A stretch of DNA of 64,000 nt from NCBI GenBank assembly GCA_965225895.1, contig CBDDBR010000011.1, positions 1,116,001 to 1,180,000 of the forward strand, read 5' to 3'. The number at the start of each line of letters is the position of its first letter. The first letter of the stretch is position 1. Both the position numbers and the translations under genes were made by a program. The notes below the pieces were generated by a model. That model saw nothing but the letters and a program-made list of their open reading frames with translations, made no database searches and had not been told where the DNA came from. The DNA comes from Endobugula sp965225895. GTDB taxonomy: Bacteria > Pseudomonadota > Gammaproteobacteria > Pseudomonadales > Cellvibrionaceae. Below are positions 56,059 to 64,000 of the stretch, in pieces.

Positions 56059-57069
56059 ATGTCTATCAAAAAAGTAGCCGCTATGGCAGGAGTGTCAATT
56101 GCAACCGTATCGCGATCCTTTAGTCACCCCGAACTCCTTAAAAAAGAAACACTAGAAAAAGTAGAACGCGCCAGAACTGCCCTACAGTATTACCCTAATT
56201 CTCTCGCCCAAAATTTTAGACGCGGAAAATCTGGCGTCATCATTGTCATCATCGAAAATATTGGCGATCCCGTGTACGAAAAGTTTACGCGAACTATTTC
56301 TCGAATAGCACAATCCAAGGGTTATGATATTTTAATAAAAGAAACGAATTTCAAAACTCTGGGTATCAAATACTATCGCGACATACTTAGCAGCAAACAA
56401 GCAGATGGGTTAATTGTTATTGTTGATCCACCTAAGATGAACAACAAAAACCAATCGTTATTTGACGAGCTGCCCATTATCTTTATCTCTAATAATGGTG
56501 AATCCGCGAGTTATCGCCAAATTGGCCTTGATAATTACGCAGCTGCACAAACGGCTGCCCAGCACCTGATTGATTTAGGGCACAAAAATATGGCCTGCAT
56601 AACCCTAGATACCGAAAATTCGGCATACGTTAATCGTGAAAAAGGGTTTACCGAAACACTCATGGCAAGTAATCGCATTGCGCCCGTTGTCATCAAAATT
56701 GATCAAAAACAACAATCACCCGATGATGCAGTTAATGATATTCTCACTCAACACCCGACTGTAACAGCCATATTTTGCACCAACGACGATATTGCTATTG
56801 ATGTGCTCGCAAAACTCAAGCAAGAGAACGTTAATGTACCCAATAAAATATCAGTAATCGGCTTTAACAACATTCGTTATTCCACAAAAACAAACCCGCC
56901 TCTCACAACCATTGAATACCCATTAAGTGATATTGCCCAGTGCGCAATAAAAACCCTATGTTCCATCATAGACAACACTTTTTCTGTGGATATTGACGAA
57001 AATAGCAACAAAAACCTCTTCTTTCACCAACTAATTGTTCGTTCATCGACCACAATCCCACCTAAATAA
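56059..57069 (+). CDS. LacI-family transcriptional regulator
   Basis: The product from this start has 336 residues and opens with the LacI helix-turn-helix (MSIKKVAAMAGVSIATVSRSFSHPEL) and hinge helix (YYPNSLAQNFRRGKSG). A periplasmic-binding-protein-like sensor domain follows (IVIIENIGDPVYEKFTRTI, TAIFCTNDDIAIDVLAKL, ISVIGFNNI). An ATG at 56017 would add 14 residues; neither has an ideal ribosome binding site. A perfect LacI-type operator lies 36 bases after its stop in the promoter of the next gene, so the target is almost certainly that SMP-30 gene. Confidence 0.9.
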   Translation: MSIKKVAAMAGVSIATVSRSFSHPELLKKETLEKVERARTALQYYPNSLAQNFRRGKSGVIIVIIENIGDPVYEKFTRTISRIAQSKGYDILIKETNFKTLGIKYYRDILSSKQADGLIVIVDPPKMNNKNQSLFDELPIIFISNNGESASYRQIGLDNYAAAQTAAQHLIDLGHKNMACITLDTENSAYVNREKGFTETLMASNRIAPVVIKIDQKQQSPDDAVNDILTQHPTVTAIFCTNDDIAIDVLAKLKQENVNVPNKISVIGFNNIRYSTKTNPPLTTIEYPLSDIAQCAIKTLCSIIDNTFSVDIDENSNKNLFFHQLIVRSSTTIPPK

Positions 57070-57095
57070 ACAATCTACTTGACAGGAATATCTAT

Positions 57096-57125
57096 TTGAC
57101 CGAATGTAAACGTTTCCAATATACT
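57096..57125 (+). promoter_or_regulatory. Sigma-70 promoter with embedded LacI-family operator
   Basis: TTGACC (57096-57101), an 18-base spacer and TATACT (57120-57125) form a promoter whose spacer contains TGTAAACGTTTCCA (57105-57118). That fits the LacI-family consensus TGNAANCGNTTNCA at every fixed position. A bound dimer would sit between -35 and -10 and block polymerase. Another TTGACA lies at 57079-57084. Confidence 0.75.
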
Positions 57126-57179
57126 GTGTGGCACCAAAATCATCTTTTGCACATATAATAAAAGCACTAAGAGTAACGT

Positions 57180-58052
57180 ATGAGTACCATTAATACCGTT
57201 GTTTATATAGAAAACGGCTGTAACGGCCAACCCGTGTGGATTGAAAAACAATCTTCACTTTTTTGGATTGAACAAAACCAACGACAGTTATATCAATATC
57301 ACGAACCCACTGGCGACATTACACATTGCGAATTAGACAAACCTATTTTAAGTTTATCGCCTAGCATCAAAAATGGATTTATTGCCACTCTCGAAGATGG
57401 CATTGGTTTTTTTGACATGGAAAGTCGTAAAGTAACCTATATATCAAAACCCGAACCCTTCTCACCCGAATACAAATCAACAGGCGGCATAGCCGATCGC
57501 AAAGGGAATTACTGGACAAATACAAGCATTTCTAACAACAACCAACAACAAAGTCATGTATACCAACTATCGCCCAACTTAGGGCTTAATCGCTTTAGCC
57601 ATGAAGGCATTGAATCTGCCGCAGAACCTGCTTTTTCGACCGATGGTAAAACGTTATATCAAAGTACTAAAACTGGACGTTATATCTACGCCACACAGCT
57701 AGACGAGCAAGGCCGCCCTATTTCAACCAGTGTATTTTGTCGCATCTCTAAATCTGAAGGACAACCTCATGGCTTATGCGTAGATAGTGAAGATAATTTA
57801 TGGGTGTGCCATATTGGCGGAGGCTGTATTAGTTGTTTTAATAAAGCAGGCGAAAGGATCAAGAAAATCAATATTAGTGCACTCAATGTTATGCACTGCA
57901 CTTTTGGCGGCGAAGGGCTAAGCACTCTGTACATTGCCACTAATGGTACAGAATACGACCCTTATATTTCAAAAAGACAAACCATGGCTGGCTGTATATT
58001 ATCGATTGAAATGGATATTAAAGGCCTAGAAACCAATTATTTCTCAGGCTGA
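57180..58052 (+). CDS. Cytosolic SMP-30/gluconolactonase homologue with altered metal-site residues
   Basis: The 290-residue protein has no signal peptide and aligns along its length with the SMP-30/gluconolactonase fold (for example QPHGLCVDSEDNLWVCHIGGG and the C-terminal FGGEGLSTLYIATNGTEYDP). By my alignment to animal SMP-30 the four metal ligands E18, N103, N154 and D204 correspond here to G16, T101, A148 and H197. It may therefore have lost the usual metal-dependent hydrolase activity, or bind a metal differently. Expression is under a LacI-type operator. Function unknown. Confidence 0.78.
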   Translation: MSTINTVVYIENGCNGQPVWIEKQSSLFWIEQNQRQLYQYHEPTGDITHCELDKPILSLSPSIKNGFIATLEDGIGFFDMESRKVTYISKPEPFSPEYKSTGGIADRKGNYWTNTSISNNNQQQSHVYQLSPNLGLNRFSHEGIESAAEPAFSTDGKTLYQSTKTGRYIYATQLDEQGRPISTSVFCRISKSEGQPHGLCVDSEDNLWVCHIGGGCISCFNKAGERIKKINISALNVMHCTFGGEGLSTLYIATNGTEYDPYISKRQTMAGCILSIEMDIKGLETNYFSG

Positions 58053-58059
58053 AAAATAA

Positions 58060-58093
58060 AAAAGGTAAAGAGCCAAACGACTCTTTACCTTTT
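58060..58093. terminator. Bidirectional terminator between the SMP-30 gene and fdx
   Basis: AAAAGGTAAAGAG (58060-58072) pairs with CTCTTTACCTTTT (58081-58093), loop of eight bases, A/T runs on both sides. It ends the SMP-30 transcript and the converging isc transcript after fdx. Confidence 0.85.
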
Positions 58094-58118
58094 AATTCAT
58101 GAGTAAGAACACTGACTC

Positions 58119-58457
58119 TTAGTGATTTTCAGATACCATATTGATGGTATATTTAGGAATTTCAACAACCAAATCCTCATCACCAACCAATGCTTGGCAA
58201 CTTAAGCGCGAATCAGGCTCTAAACCCCACGCTTTATCTAGATAATCATCTTCTAACTCATCTGCTTCATTAATAGAGTCATAACCTTCACGGATAAGTA
58301 CATGGCATGTCGTACATGCACAACTCATTTCACACGCATGCTCAATATCGATCCCATTACGCAATGCTGCACGACATATACTTTCGCCCTTTTTGGCTTC
58401 TATAACAGCACCTTCTGGGCACATTTCTTCATGAGGTAAAAAAACAATTTTTGTCAT
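58119..58457 (-). CDS. fdx: Isc-type [2Fe-2S] ferredoxin Fdx
   Basis: The electron donor for Fe-S cluster assembly. The 112-residue adrenodoxin-type ferredoxin has ligands C42, C48, C51 and C87 and the extra conserved C46 (CEMSCACTTCHV, then LSCQAL). Last gene of the isc cluster. iscX, which often follows, is absent. Confidence 0.97.
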   Translation of the reverse strand: MTKIVFLPHEEMCPEGAVIEAKKGESICRAALRNGIDIEHACEMSCACTTCHVLIREGYDSINEADELEDDYLDKAWGLEPDSRLSCQALVGDEDLVVEIPKYTINMVSENH

Positions 58458-58509
58458 GCTACTCTTCTCTTAATGCTACTTTAATTAAATAGATATGCTG
58501 TATATACAA

Positions 58510-60381
58510 TTACTCTATTGCATTATCTAATGTTTTACCTGCCAACGCTTTCTTTATACTCATATCCATTCGACGTGAAGCAAAAACTTCTGAGGCTACA
58601 CCAATGTCATCGATCAACTGTTTAATCGCATCGGCATTATCTTGTTCCTTAATCACCGCTAGTGATTGAATCATCTCGCTCAACACCTCAAATTCATTAG
58701 CACTGAGCAACTCTTTACCGTTATCATCTAAAGCGGATTGCAACGATTCAATCACTCGATCCGCCTCCACTTGCTGCTCTCTTAAAGCACGTAGCAAAAT
58801 ATCACTTTGCGCATGCTCAAAAGAAGAAGTAATCATTTGAGTAATGCTTTCATCATCTAAACCATAAGAAGGTTTTACAACAATCGATGCTTCAACACCT
58901 GTTGATTTTTCCATAGCAGAAACACTTAATAAGCCATCTGCATCCACTTGAAAAGTGACTCGAATGTGTGCCGCACCCGCCACCATTGGAGGAATATTTC
59001 GCAGTTCAAATCGCGCCAAAGAACGGCAGTCAGCAACCAATTCACGCTCACCTTGCACAACATGAATCGACATAGCCGTTTGCCCGTCTTTAAACGTTGT
59101 GAACTCTTGCGCTTTAACCACAGGAATTGTCGTATTACGATTAATGACTTTTTCTACTAAGCCACCCATCGTTTCTAAACCTAACGATAAAGGTAAAACA
59201 TCAAGCAAAAGCATATCGCTATCGGGTTTATTACCCACTAAAATATTAGCTTGAATCGCCGCACCCATAGCAACGACTTTATCAGGGTCGATATTCACCA
59301 GTGGTTCTTGTTGAAAAAATTCGCCTACTTTTTCACGCACGCGCAAACTACGCGTAGAGCCACCCACCATAACAATATGATCCACGGCCGTTTTTTCTAC
59401 ACCCGCATCTCTTAATACACGCTTACAAGTACGTATAGTGACTTGAATCAAAGGATCTATTAATTCATGCAATGTTTCTCGTGTAAGCACAATATCTTTT
59501 TCTTCATAGCTAACACAATGAGAATCACTTTCACTTAATGCCTCTTTTAATTCACAGGCTAAATTAAGTAGCTGCCTCTCTTGAGAGGGCGTTAAAGCCG
59601 TAAGCGATAATTGCTCACAAAGATACTGCATAATGACACGGTCAAAATCATCGCCACCAAGGGCAGAATCACCACCAGTTGCCAGCACCTCAAACACACC
59701 TTTAGAAAGGTGCAATAGTGATATATCAAAGGTACCACCACCTAAATCATAAACAGCAATAACACCAGCATCTTGCTGATCTAAACCATAAGCAACTGCT
59801 GCAGCCGTAGGCTCATTCAATAAACGTAATACATTTAAGCCAGCTAAACGAGAAGCATCTTTTGTTGCTTGACGTTGCGCATCATCAAAATAAGCTGGCA
59901 CGGTAATGACAACACCGTCTAACTCTCCACCCAAAGCCTGTCGACCTCGTTCGGCCAACACTGACAATATATCGGCTGACACCTCTACAGGTGTTTTAGG
60001 GCCTTGCGCTGTATTAATTGAAACAACACCGTCACCACGAGAATGAAACTCATAGGCAAAACCTGCTGCGTCATTTCTATCGCGCACAACATCGTCTAGG
60101 CTACGCCCCATAAAACGCTTGACTGACATAATCGTATTTAAAGGATCATTCACTGACTGCTGTTTTGCGGTCTGCCCCACCACAGTACTATCAGCACCGT
60201 ATTGCACAACAGAAGGCAGTAACATCTCCCCTGTAGCATCAAGCAGCGTTTGTATGCTTTCATCATGAACAGTAGCGACCAAAGAGTTAGTGGTACCTAA
60301 ATCAATACCTAACGCACGTTTTTTTTCATTTGCATGAGGTTCTGGTGATTGGCCTGGTTCAGATATTTGTAATAGTGCCAT
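58510..60381 (-). CDS. hscA: Fe-S cluster assembly chaperone HscA
   Basis: A specialised Hsp70 that helps release clusters from IscU by binding its LPPVK motif. The 623-residue protein has ALGIDLGTTNSLVA, the phosphate-binding AVYDLGGGTFDISLL, and VMVGGSTRSLRVR in the ATPase domain. A substrate-binding domain and C-terminal lid follow. Sixteen bases separate it from hscB upstream. Confidence 0.97.
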   Translation of the reverse strand: MALLQISEPGQSPEPHANEKKRALGIDLGTTNSLVATVHDESIQTLLDATGEMLLPSVVQYGADSTVVGQTAKQQSVNDPLNTIMSVKRFMGRSLDDVVRDRNDAAGFAYEFHSRGDGVVSINTAQGPKTPVEVSADILSVLAERGRQALGGELDGVVITVPAYFDDAQRQATKDASRLAGLNVLRLLNEPTAAAVAYGLDQQDAGVIAVYDLGGGTFDISLLHLSKGVFEVLATGGDSALGGDDFDRVIMQYLCEQLSLTALTPSQERQLLNLACELKEALSESDSHCVSYEEKDIVLTRETLHELIDPLIQVTIRTCKRVLRDAGVEKTAVDHIVMVGGSTRSLRVREKVGEFFQQEPLVNIDPDKVVAMGAAIQANILVGNKPDSDMLLLDVLPLSLGLETMGGLVEKVINRNTTIPVVKAQEFTTFKDGQTAMSIHVVQGERELVADCRSLARFELRNIPPMVAGAAHIRVTFQVDADGLLSVSAMEKSTGVEASIVVKPSYGLDDESITQMITSSFEHAQSDILLRALREQQVEADRVIESLQSALDDNGKELLSANEFEVLSEMIQSLAVIKEQDNADAIKQLIDDIGVASEVFASRRMDMSIKKALAGKTLDNAIE

Positions 60382-60397
60382 ATAAAAAATTTACTCG

Positions 60398-60934
60398 TTA
60401 ATCAAACAATGACGCGTCTAAACGTTCTATTTCTTGCAGCATTTTTTCAACAAAATATAATTTAGCTACTATTTGTTTTGCTGCACTTAAATTATTCTCG
60501 CGATAATATTGATCAAATGCACTCTCAAACAGAGCCGCTTCTGCACTGACCATTGTTAATAACTCATCTAACTGCTGCTCTGCAGCCACCAAATCACTCA
60601 AAGAACCAATATCAGCTAATGACTCACGCCATTCCATTTGCAGCATAAGAAACTGACCGTCACTCACCGTTGTCGATTGGTGATCAATTTCTTCACCCTG
60701 TAAAACCAACATGTATTCTGCACGACGCACTGAAGATATTAACGTTTGATAAGCCGTATTGATATACGCCGCAAATTGAACGGCTAAACGTTGATCAGCA
60801 GCTGATTGATTTGCATATTTATCGGGGTGAAATTGTTTTTGTAATTCTCGATAGTGCTGTGACAGTATATTTTTATCAAAAAAATATTCCTGGGGAAGGC
60901 GCAACAATTCAAAGTAGTTTTGCGTAATATCCAT
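60398..60934 (-). CDS. hscB: Fe-S co-chaperone HscB
   Basis: A J-domain protein that delivers IscU to HscA and stimulates its ATPase. The 178-residue product has the J-domain with HPD at residues 36-38 (LQKQFHPDKYANQS) and the C-terminal three-helix bundle (MEWRESLADIGSLSDL onward). It is the first gene after the strong hairpin that follows iscA. Confidence 0.96.
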   Translation of the reverse strand: MDITQNYFELLRLPQEYFFDKNILSQHYRELQKQFHPDKYANQSAADQRLAVQFAAYINTAYQTLISSVRRAEYMLVLQGEEIDHQSTTVSDGQFLMLQMEWRESLADIGSLSDLVAAEQQLDELLTMVSAEAALFESAFDQYYRENNLSAAKQIVAKLYFVEKMLQEIERLDASLFD

Positions 60935-61030
60935 TCATATTCTCTCTATCATTAATAACTACTATGCCGCTTATATCATTACAACGCATACGATATCGTA
61001 ATTATCAATCACAAATAGTCACTGTTATTT

Positions 61031-61059
61031 AAAAATAAAAACCGGTGCAAAAGCACCGG
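61031..61059 (-). terminator. Strong terminator between iscA and hscB
   Basis: CCGGTGC (61042-61048) and GCACCGG (61053-61059) form a perfect GC-rich 7-bp stem with a four-base loop. On the minus strand it is followed by TTTTTATTTTT. It is a textbook terminator placed inside the isc cluster, separating iscRSUA from hscBA-fdx. Confidence 0.85.
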
Positions 61060-61087
61060 ATAGTCGTGTTACATATTAGCTTTGACG

Positions 61088-61414
61088 TTATACGTGAAAA
61101 CTTTCTCCACATCCGCAAGCATTTTTAACGTTTGGGTTTTTAAACTCAAAACCTTCGTTTAAACCTTCTTTCACAAAATCTAATTCTGTACCATCAAGAT
61201 AAATAAAACTTTTAGGATCAACAATCAAACTAAAGCTACCCTGATCAAACACATGATCGGATGCTTCTAATTGATCGACAAACTCTAAGACATAAGACAA
61301 ACCCGAACAGCCTGCAGTTTTAACACCCACACGAATGCCTAATGTTTTACCGTCCCTGCTTTCAATTTGTTTTGCAATGTGGCCTTTTGCCACATCTGTC
61401 ATTGATATTGCCAT
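61088..61414 (-). CDS. iscA: A-type Fe-S cluster carrier IscA
   Basis: Binds iron or Fe-S clusters and passes them to apoproteins. The 108-residue protein has the three ligand cysteines C36 (TAGCSGLSY) and C100/C102 (ACGCGESF), as in E. coli IscA. It lies 33 bases after iscU. Confidence 0.97.
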   Translation of the reverse strand: MAISMTDVAKGHIAKQIESRDGKTLGIRVGVKTAGCSGLSYVLEFVDQLEASDHVFDQGSFSLIVDPKSFIYLDGTELDFVKEGLNEGFEFKNPNVKNACGCGESFHV

Positions 61415-61447
61415 GCTTTTTACCTGTATTACTTGTCAATCACACAA

Positions 61448-61831
61448 TTAGTCATTGCGCTTTTGACGAATATCATTCACTGCCGCTTTAATGGCATCTT
61501 CAGCTAATACTGAGCAATGAATTTTCACTGGCGGCAATGCTAACTCTTCAGCCAGTTCTGTGTTTTTAATTTGGCTTGCTTCATCCAATGTTTTACCTTT
61601 CACCCACTCGGTTAACAGTGAACTAGAAGCAATCGCTGAACCACAACCATAAGTTTTAAATTTTGCATCTTCAATCACACCGTCATCACTGACTTGAATT
61701 TGCAAACGCATCACGTCACCACATGCTGGTGCGCCAACCATTCCTGTGCCTACATTGTCAGCTTTATCATCCATTTTGCCAACGTTACGTGGGTTTTCAT
61801 AATGATCAATTACTTTATCGCTATATGCCAT
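61448..61831 (-). CDS. iscU: Fe-S cluster scaffold IscU
   Basis: The scaffold on which clusters are assembled. The 127-residue protein has C37, C63 and C106 and the HscA-recognition motif LPPVK (99-103). All residues known to be required are present. Confidence 0.98.
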   Translation of the reverse strand: MAYSDKVIDHYENPRNVGKMDDKADNVGTGMVGAPACGDVMRLQIQVSDDGVIEDAKFKTYGCGSAIASSSLLTEWVKGKTLDEASQIKNTELAEELALPPVKIHCSVLAEDAIKAAVNDIRQKRND

Positions 61832-61888
61832 GATTCTTGCCTCTTAAAGTGCTACTTATCGTGAGATACACACACGATCAAATTATAA

Positions 61889-63103
61889 TTAATGTGCTGC
61901 CCACTCAATGGTGTTTAAATCAATACCGTCTTGGTACATGTCCCATAAAGGAGATAGCTCGCGTAATTTATTCACCGCTTCATGTACTTGCGCTACGGCA
62001 TAATCTATTTCTTCTTCTGTAGTAAAACGACCAAAGCTGAAACGAAGTGAGCTATGTGCTAGCTCGTCATTTAACCCTAATGCGCGCAATACATATGAAG
62101 GCTCTAAACTCGCTGAAGTACATGCCGAACCCGACGATACCGCTAAATCTTTTAGTGACATAATTAAAGATTCACCTTCAACAAAAGCAAAACTAATATT
62201 TAAATTATGCGGTACACGCTGCTCCAAAGAACCATTCACGTGTACCTCTTCCATATCCTTTACACCATCTAACAAGCGATTACGCATTGCTAATGCATGT
62301 TGATAATCTTGGTCAAGCTCTAATTTAGCCAAACGAAATGCTTCGCCCATACCAACAATTTGATGCGTGGCTAATGTACCAGAACGCATACCGCGCTCAT
62401 GACCACCGCCATGAATTTGCGCTTCAATACGTACGCGTGGCTTACGGCGTACATATAAGGCACCCACCCCTTTAGGGCCATAGGATTTATGAGCAGAGAA
62501 TGACATTAAGTCAATCTTCATTGCATCGACATCTATTGGCAATTTATTCGTACTTTGCGCTGCATCCACATGAAAAAATACTTTACGCTCGCGACACACT
62601 TCACCGATTGCACCAATATCATTAATCACACCAATTTCGTTATTCACATGCATTAATGATACAAGCGTCGTGTCTTCACGAATCGCATCAGCTACCTGCT
62701 GCGCAGTAATAATGCCTTGATTATCAGGATCAAGGTATGTCACTTCAAAGCCTTCACGCTCAAGTTGACGACAAGCATCTAGTACCGCTTTATGCTCGAT
62801 TTTTGATGTAATAATATGCTTACCGCGCTTGTGATTAAATTGCGCAATGCCTTTAATCGCAAGATTGTTTGATTCGGTTGCACCACTTGTCCATACAATT
62901 TCACGAGGATCAGCGTGAACAAGGTCAGCCACATGCTGCCTAGCGGTTTCAACGGCTTCTTCCGCTTTCCAACCAAAGTAATGAGAACGCGAAGCAGGAT
63001 TACCAAAATTACCATCCATTGTTAAGCAATCCATCATTGCTTGTGCAACGCGTGGATCAACAGGAGTAGTAGCAGAGTAATCAAAATAAATCGGTAATTT
63101 CAT
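61889..63103 (-). CDS. iscS: Cysteine desulfurase IscS
   Basis: A PLP enzyme that supplies sulfur from cysteine to IscU, ThiI, TusA and others. The 404-residue protein has PLP lysine K206 (SFSAHKSYGPKG) and the persulfide cysteine C328 (SSGSACTSASLEPSYV). It ends with the IscU-binding C-terminus. Confidence 0.98.
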   Translation of the reverse strand: MKLPIYFDYSATTPVDPRVAQAMMDCLTMDGNFGNPASRSHYFGWKAEEAVETARQHVADLVHADPREIVWTSGATESNNLAIKGIAQFNHKRGKHIITSKIEHKAVLDACRQLEREGFEVTYLDPDNQGIITAQQVADAIREDTTLVSLMHVNNEIGVINDIGAIGEVCRERKVFFHVDAAQSTNKLPIDVDAMKIDLMSFSAHKSYGPKGVGALYVRRKPRVRIEAQIHGGGHERGMRSGTLATHQIVGMGEAFRLAKLELDQDYQHALAMRNRLLDGVKDMEEVHVNGSLEQRVPHNLNISFAFVEGESLIMSLKDLAVSSGSACTSASLEPSYVLRALGLNDELAHSSLRFSFGRFTTEEEIDYAVAQVHEAVNKLRELSPLWDMYQDGIDLNTIEWAAH

Positions 63104-63140
63104 AATTATCTATTGTTATCTCAGTGGGGAATATGGGGTT

Positions 63141-63644
63141 TTATACTAATTGTGATGACTGAATCATATCTAATTCATCACGCGCTATTGCAGTTTCATT
63201 ATCAAAGCTCGGTGTTTCTTGGCGCTGAGATATTGATTTAACATCACGTCGGGCAACCAATTTTGCCAAACTAATGCCACTTAAAAAATGATGTATTTGA
63301 TCGCTAAGGTCTGACCATAAATGATGTGTTAAACAGACTTCACCTTGATGACAGTTACCCTTGCCTGCACAACTAGTGGCATCAATGGATTCATTTACCG
63401 CATCTACAATTTGAGCAACATAAATATCGTCTAAATCACGCCCTAGCTTATAACCACCACCTGGGCCACGTACACTCATCACCAATGCAGCTTTTCGAAG
63501 CTTAGAAAACAGCTGCTCCAAATAAGATAATGATATTTCTTGTCGCTTAGAAATTTCAGCTAAACTCACTGCACCATTGTGGCTATGAATAGCCAGATCC
63601 AGCATAGCAGTAACCGCATAACGACCTTTTGTTGTGAGACGCAT
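63141..63644 (-). CDS. iscR: Fe-S-responsive regulator IscR
   Basis: An Rrf2-family winged-helix repressor that senses cluster supply through a [2Fe-2S] ligated by C92, C98 and C104 (SCAGKGNCHQGEVC), all present at E. coli numbering. It represses its own operon when holo. The 167-residue length is standard. A good promoter with an IscR-like site lies just upstream. Confidence 0.97.
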   Translation of the reverse strand: MRLTTKGRYAVTAMLDLAIHSHNGAVSLAEISKRQEISLSYLEQLFSKLRKAALVMSVRGPGGGYKLGRDLDDIYVAQIVDAVNESIDATSCAGKGNCHQGEVCLTHHLWSDLSDQIHHFLSGISLAKLVARRDVKSISQRQETPSFDNETAIARDELDMIQSSQLV

Positions 63645-63697
63645 AAGATAACAACTCTATTTTTCCCGCTCATTACGGGAGCCTGTAAGATAGCCCA

Positions 63698-63732
63698 ATT
63701 ATCTAATAACCAACCATTTTAGTCAAGTAAAT
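63698..63732 (-). promoter_or_regulatory. iscR promoter with overlapping IscR-type site
   Basis: On the minus strand TTGACT (63721-63726), a 17-base spacer and GATAAT (63698-63703) make a near-consensus sigma-70 promoter. The -35 region is inside a sequence (63706-63732) containing TTGACTAAAATGGTTGGTTA, which resembles the type 1 IscR binding site of the E. coli isc promoter. Feedback repression is inferred. Confidence 0.7.
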
Positions 63733-63754
63733 ACCATACTATTTTACTTGGTCA

Positions 63755-64000
63755 TTACTTATCTTTAGCCTTTATACGCTCCTCTATTTCTACCAGTTTT
63801 TTATTGGTATGAAATACAAAGTTTTGCATCGCTGTTAGGACGCCACGCAAGATATTTAATTCCATTTCATCTAAACGCACACGACTATATAAGCGACGCA
63901 GTCGCGTCATTGTTTGGCGCGGGTTATCAGGCTCTAAAAATCCAATCTTTTCTAACGTGGCCTGCAAATGTACATAATAGTGCTCTAGCGCTTCGCTCTT
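63755..64000 (-). CDS. trmJ: tRNA (cytidine/uridine-2'-O)-methyltransferase TrmJ, C-terminal fragment
   Basis: Eighty-one codons of the 3' end are inside the window; the frame is open to the right edge. The visible part reads LEHYYVHLQATLEKIGFLEPDNP and LRRLYSRVRLDEMELNILRGVL. It matches the C-terminal helical region of TrmJ, which 2'-O-methylates position 32 of tRNAs. Its place upstream of iscR is the conserved one. Confidence 0.92.
   Translation of the reverse strand, partial: KSEALEHYYVHLQATLEKIGFLEPDNPRQTMTRLRRLYSRVRLDEMELNILRGVLTAMQNFVFHTNKKLVEIEERIKAKDK

Noticed and set aside
63660..63690. Terminator or riboswitch in the iscR leader
   Set aside because: TCCCG/CGGGA is a five-pair stem followed by A residues on the transcribed strand, too weak to call.
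1..64000. CRISPR arrays, insertion sequences, prophage or integrase genes
   Set aside because: I saw no regularly spaced repeats, no transposase-like proteins and no integrase beside the tRNA. Gene order is largely that of a conserved chromosome.

Overview
The window reads as a continuous stretch of AT-rich gammaproteobacterial chromosome from a motile, probably marine or aquatic bacterium. The evidence is the gene order: an iscRSUA-hscBA-fdx cluster followed by ndk-rlmN-pilF-rodZ-ispG-hisS-yfgM-bamB-der, a divergent flgA/cheV flagellar locus as in Vibrio, Shewanella and Pseudomonas, the carboxynorspermidine route to polyamines best known from Vibrio, and an Aap-type amino-acid transporter. 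I cannot name the genus from sequence alone. I see no insertion sequence, prophage, integron or CRISPR array.

Layout. 0-5.9 kb: flagellar and chemotaxis genes. The start of flgE, then flgD, flgC, flgB, cheR and cheV lie on the minus strand; flgA, flgM and flgN lie on the plus strand. Sigma-54 elements precede flgB and flgA, and a sigma-28 promoter precedes flgM. 5.9-8.3 kb: an arsenosugar-type radical SAM protein with two glycosyltransferase-like partners. 8.4-17.6 kb: tRNA-Arg(CCT), ppiC, a DEAD-box helicase, a glycosyltransferase, rsmE, ttcA, a PilZ protein, bioA and an aldehyde dehydrogenase. 17.6-26.5 kb: dnaE, the aapJQMP amino-acid ABC transporter and an Fe-S type uracil-DNA glycosylase. 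26.5-35.2 kb: polyamine genes (speB, nspC, carboxynorspermidine synthase, speA), interrupted by an XRE regulator, a secreted SMP-30 protein and an SPFH protein. 35.3-40.6 kb: nadA, a small MarR-controlled locus, yaiI, exported msrA and roxA. 40.7-46 kb: guaBA, xseA and two small unknown proteins. 46-55.6 kb: der to ndk. 56-58 kb: a LacI regulator and a cytosolic SMP-30 homologue, inserted between ndk and fdx. 58-64 kb: the isc cluster and the 3' end of trmJ.

The gene sets form coherent modules. FlgM and FlgN are the late-flagellar checkpoint and chaperone. SpeA and SpeB make putrescine, and the two carboxynorspermidine enzymes extend it to spermidine. The isc genes build iron-sulfur clusters needed by several enzymes seen here (IspG, RlmN, TtcA, NadA, the radical SAM protein, the glycosylase).

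Most of the window is ordinary housekeeping sequence. The points most worth a second look are: rodZ broken by a one-base loss in an A5/T5 run; the LacI-controlled SMP-30 homologue in which all four metal-ligand positions are substituted; the XRE/secreted SMP-30 pair sharing a palindromic operator; paired MarR operators; a strong terminator inside the isc cluster; and the arsenosugar-like cassette without arsM.
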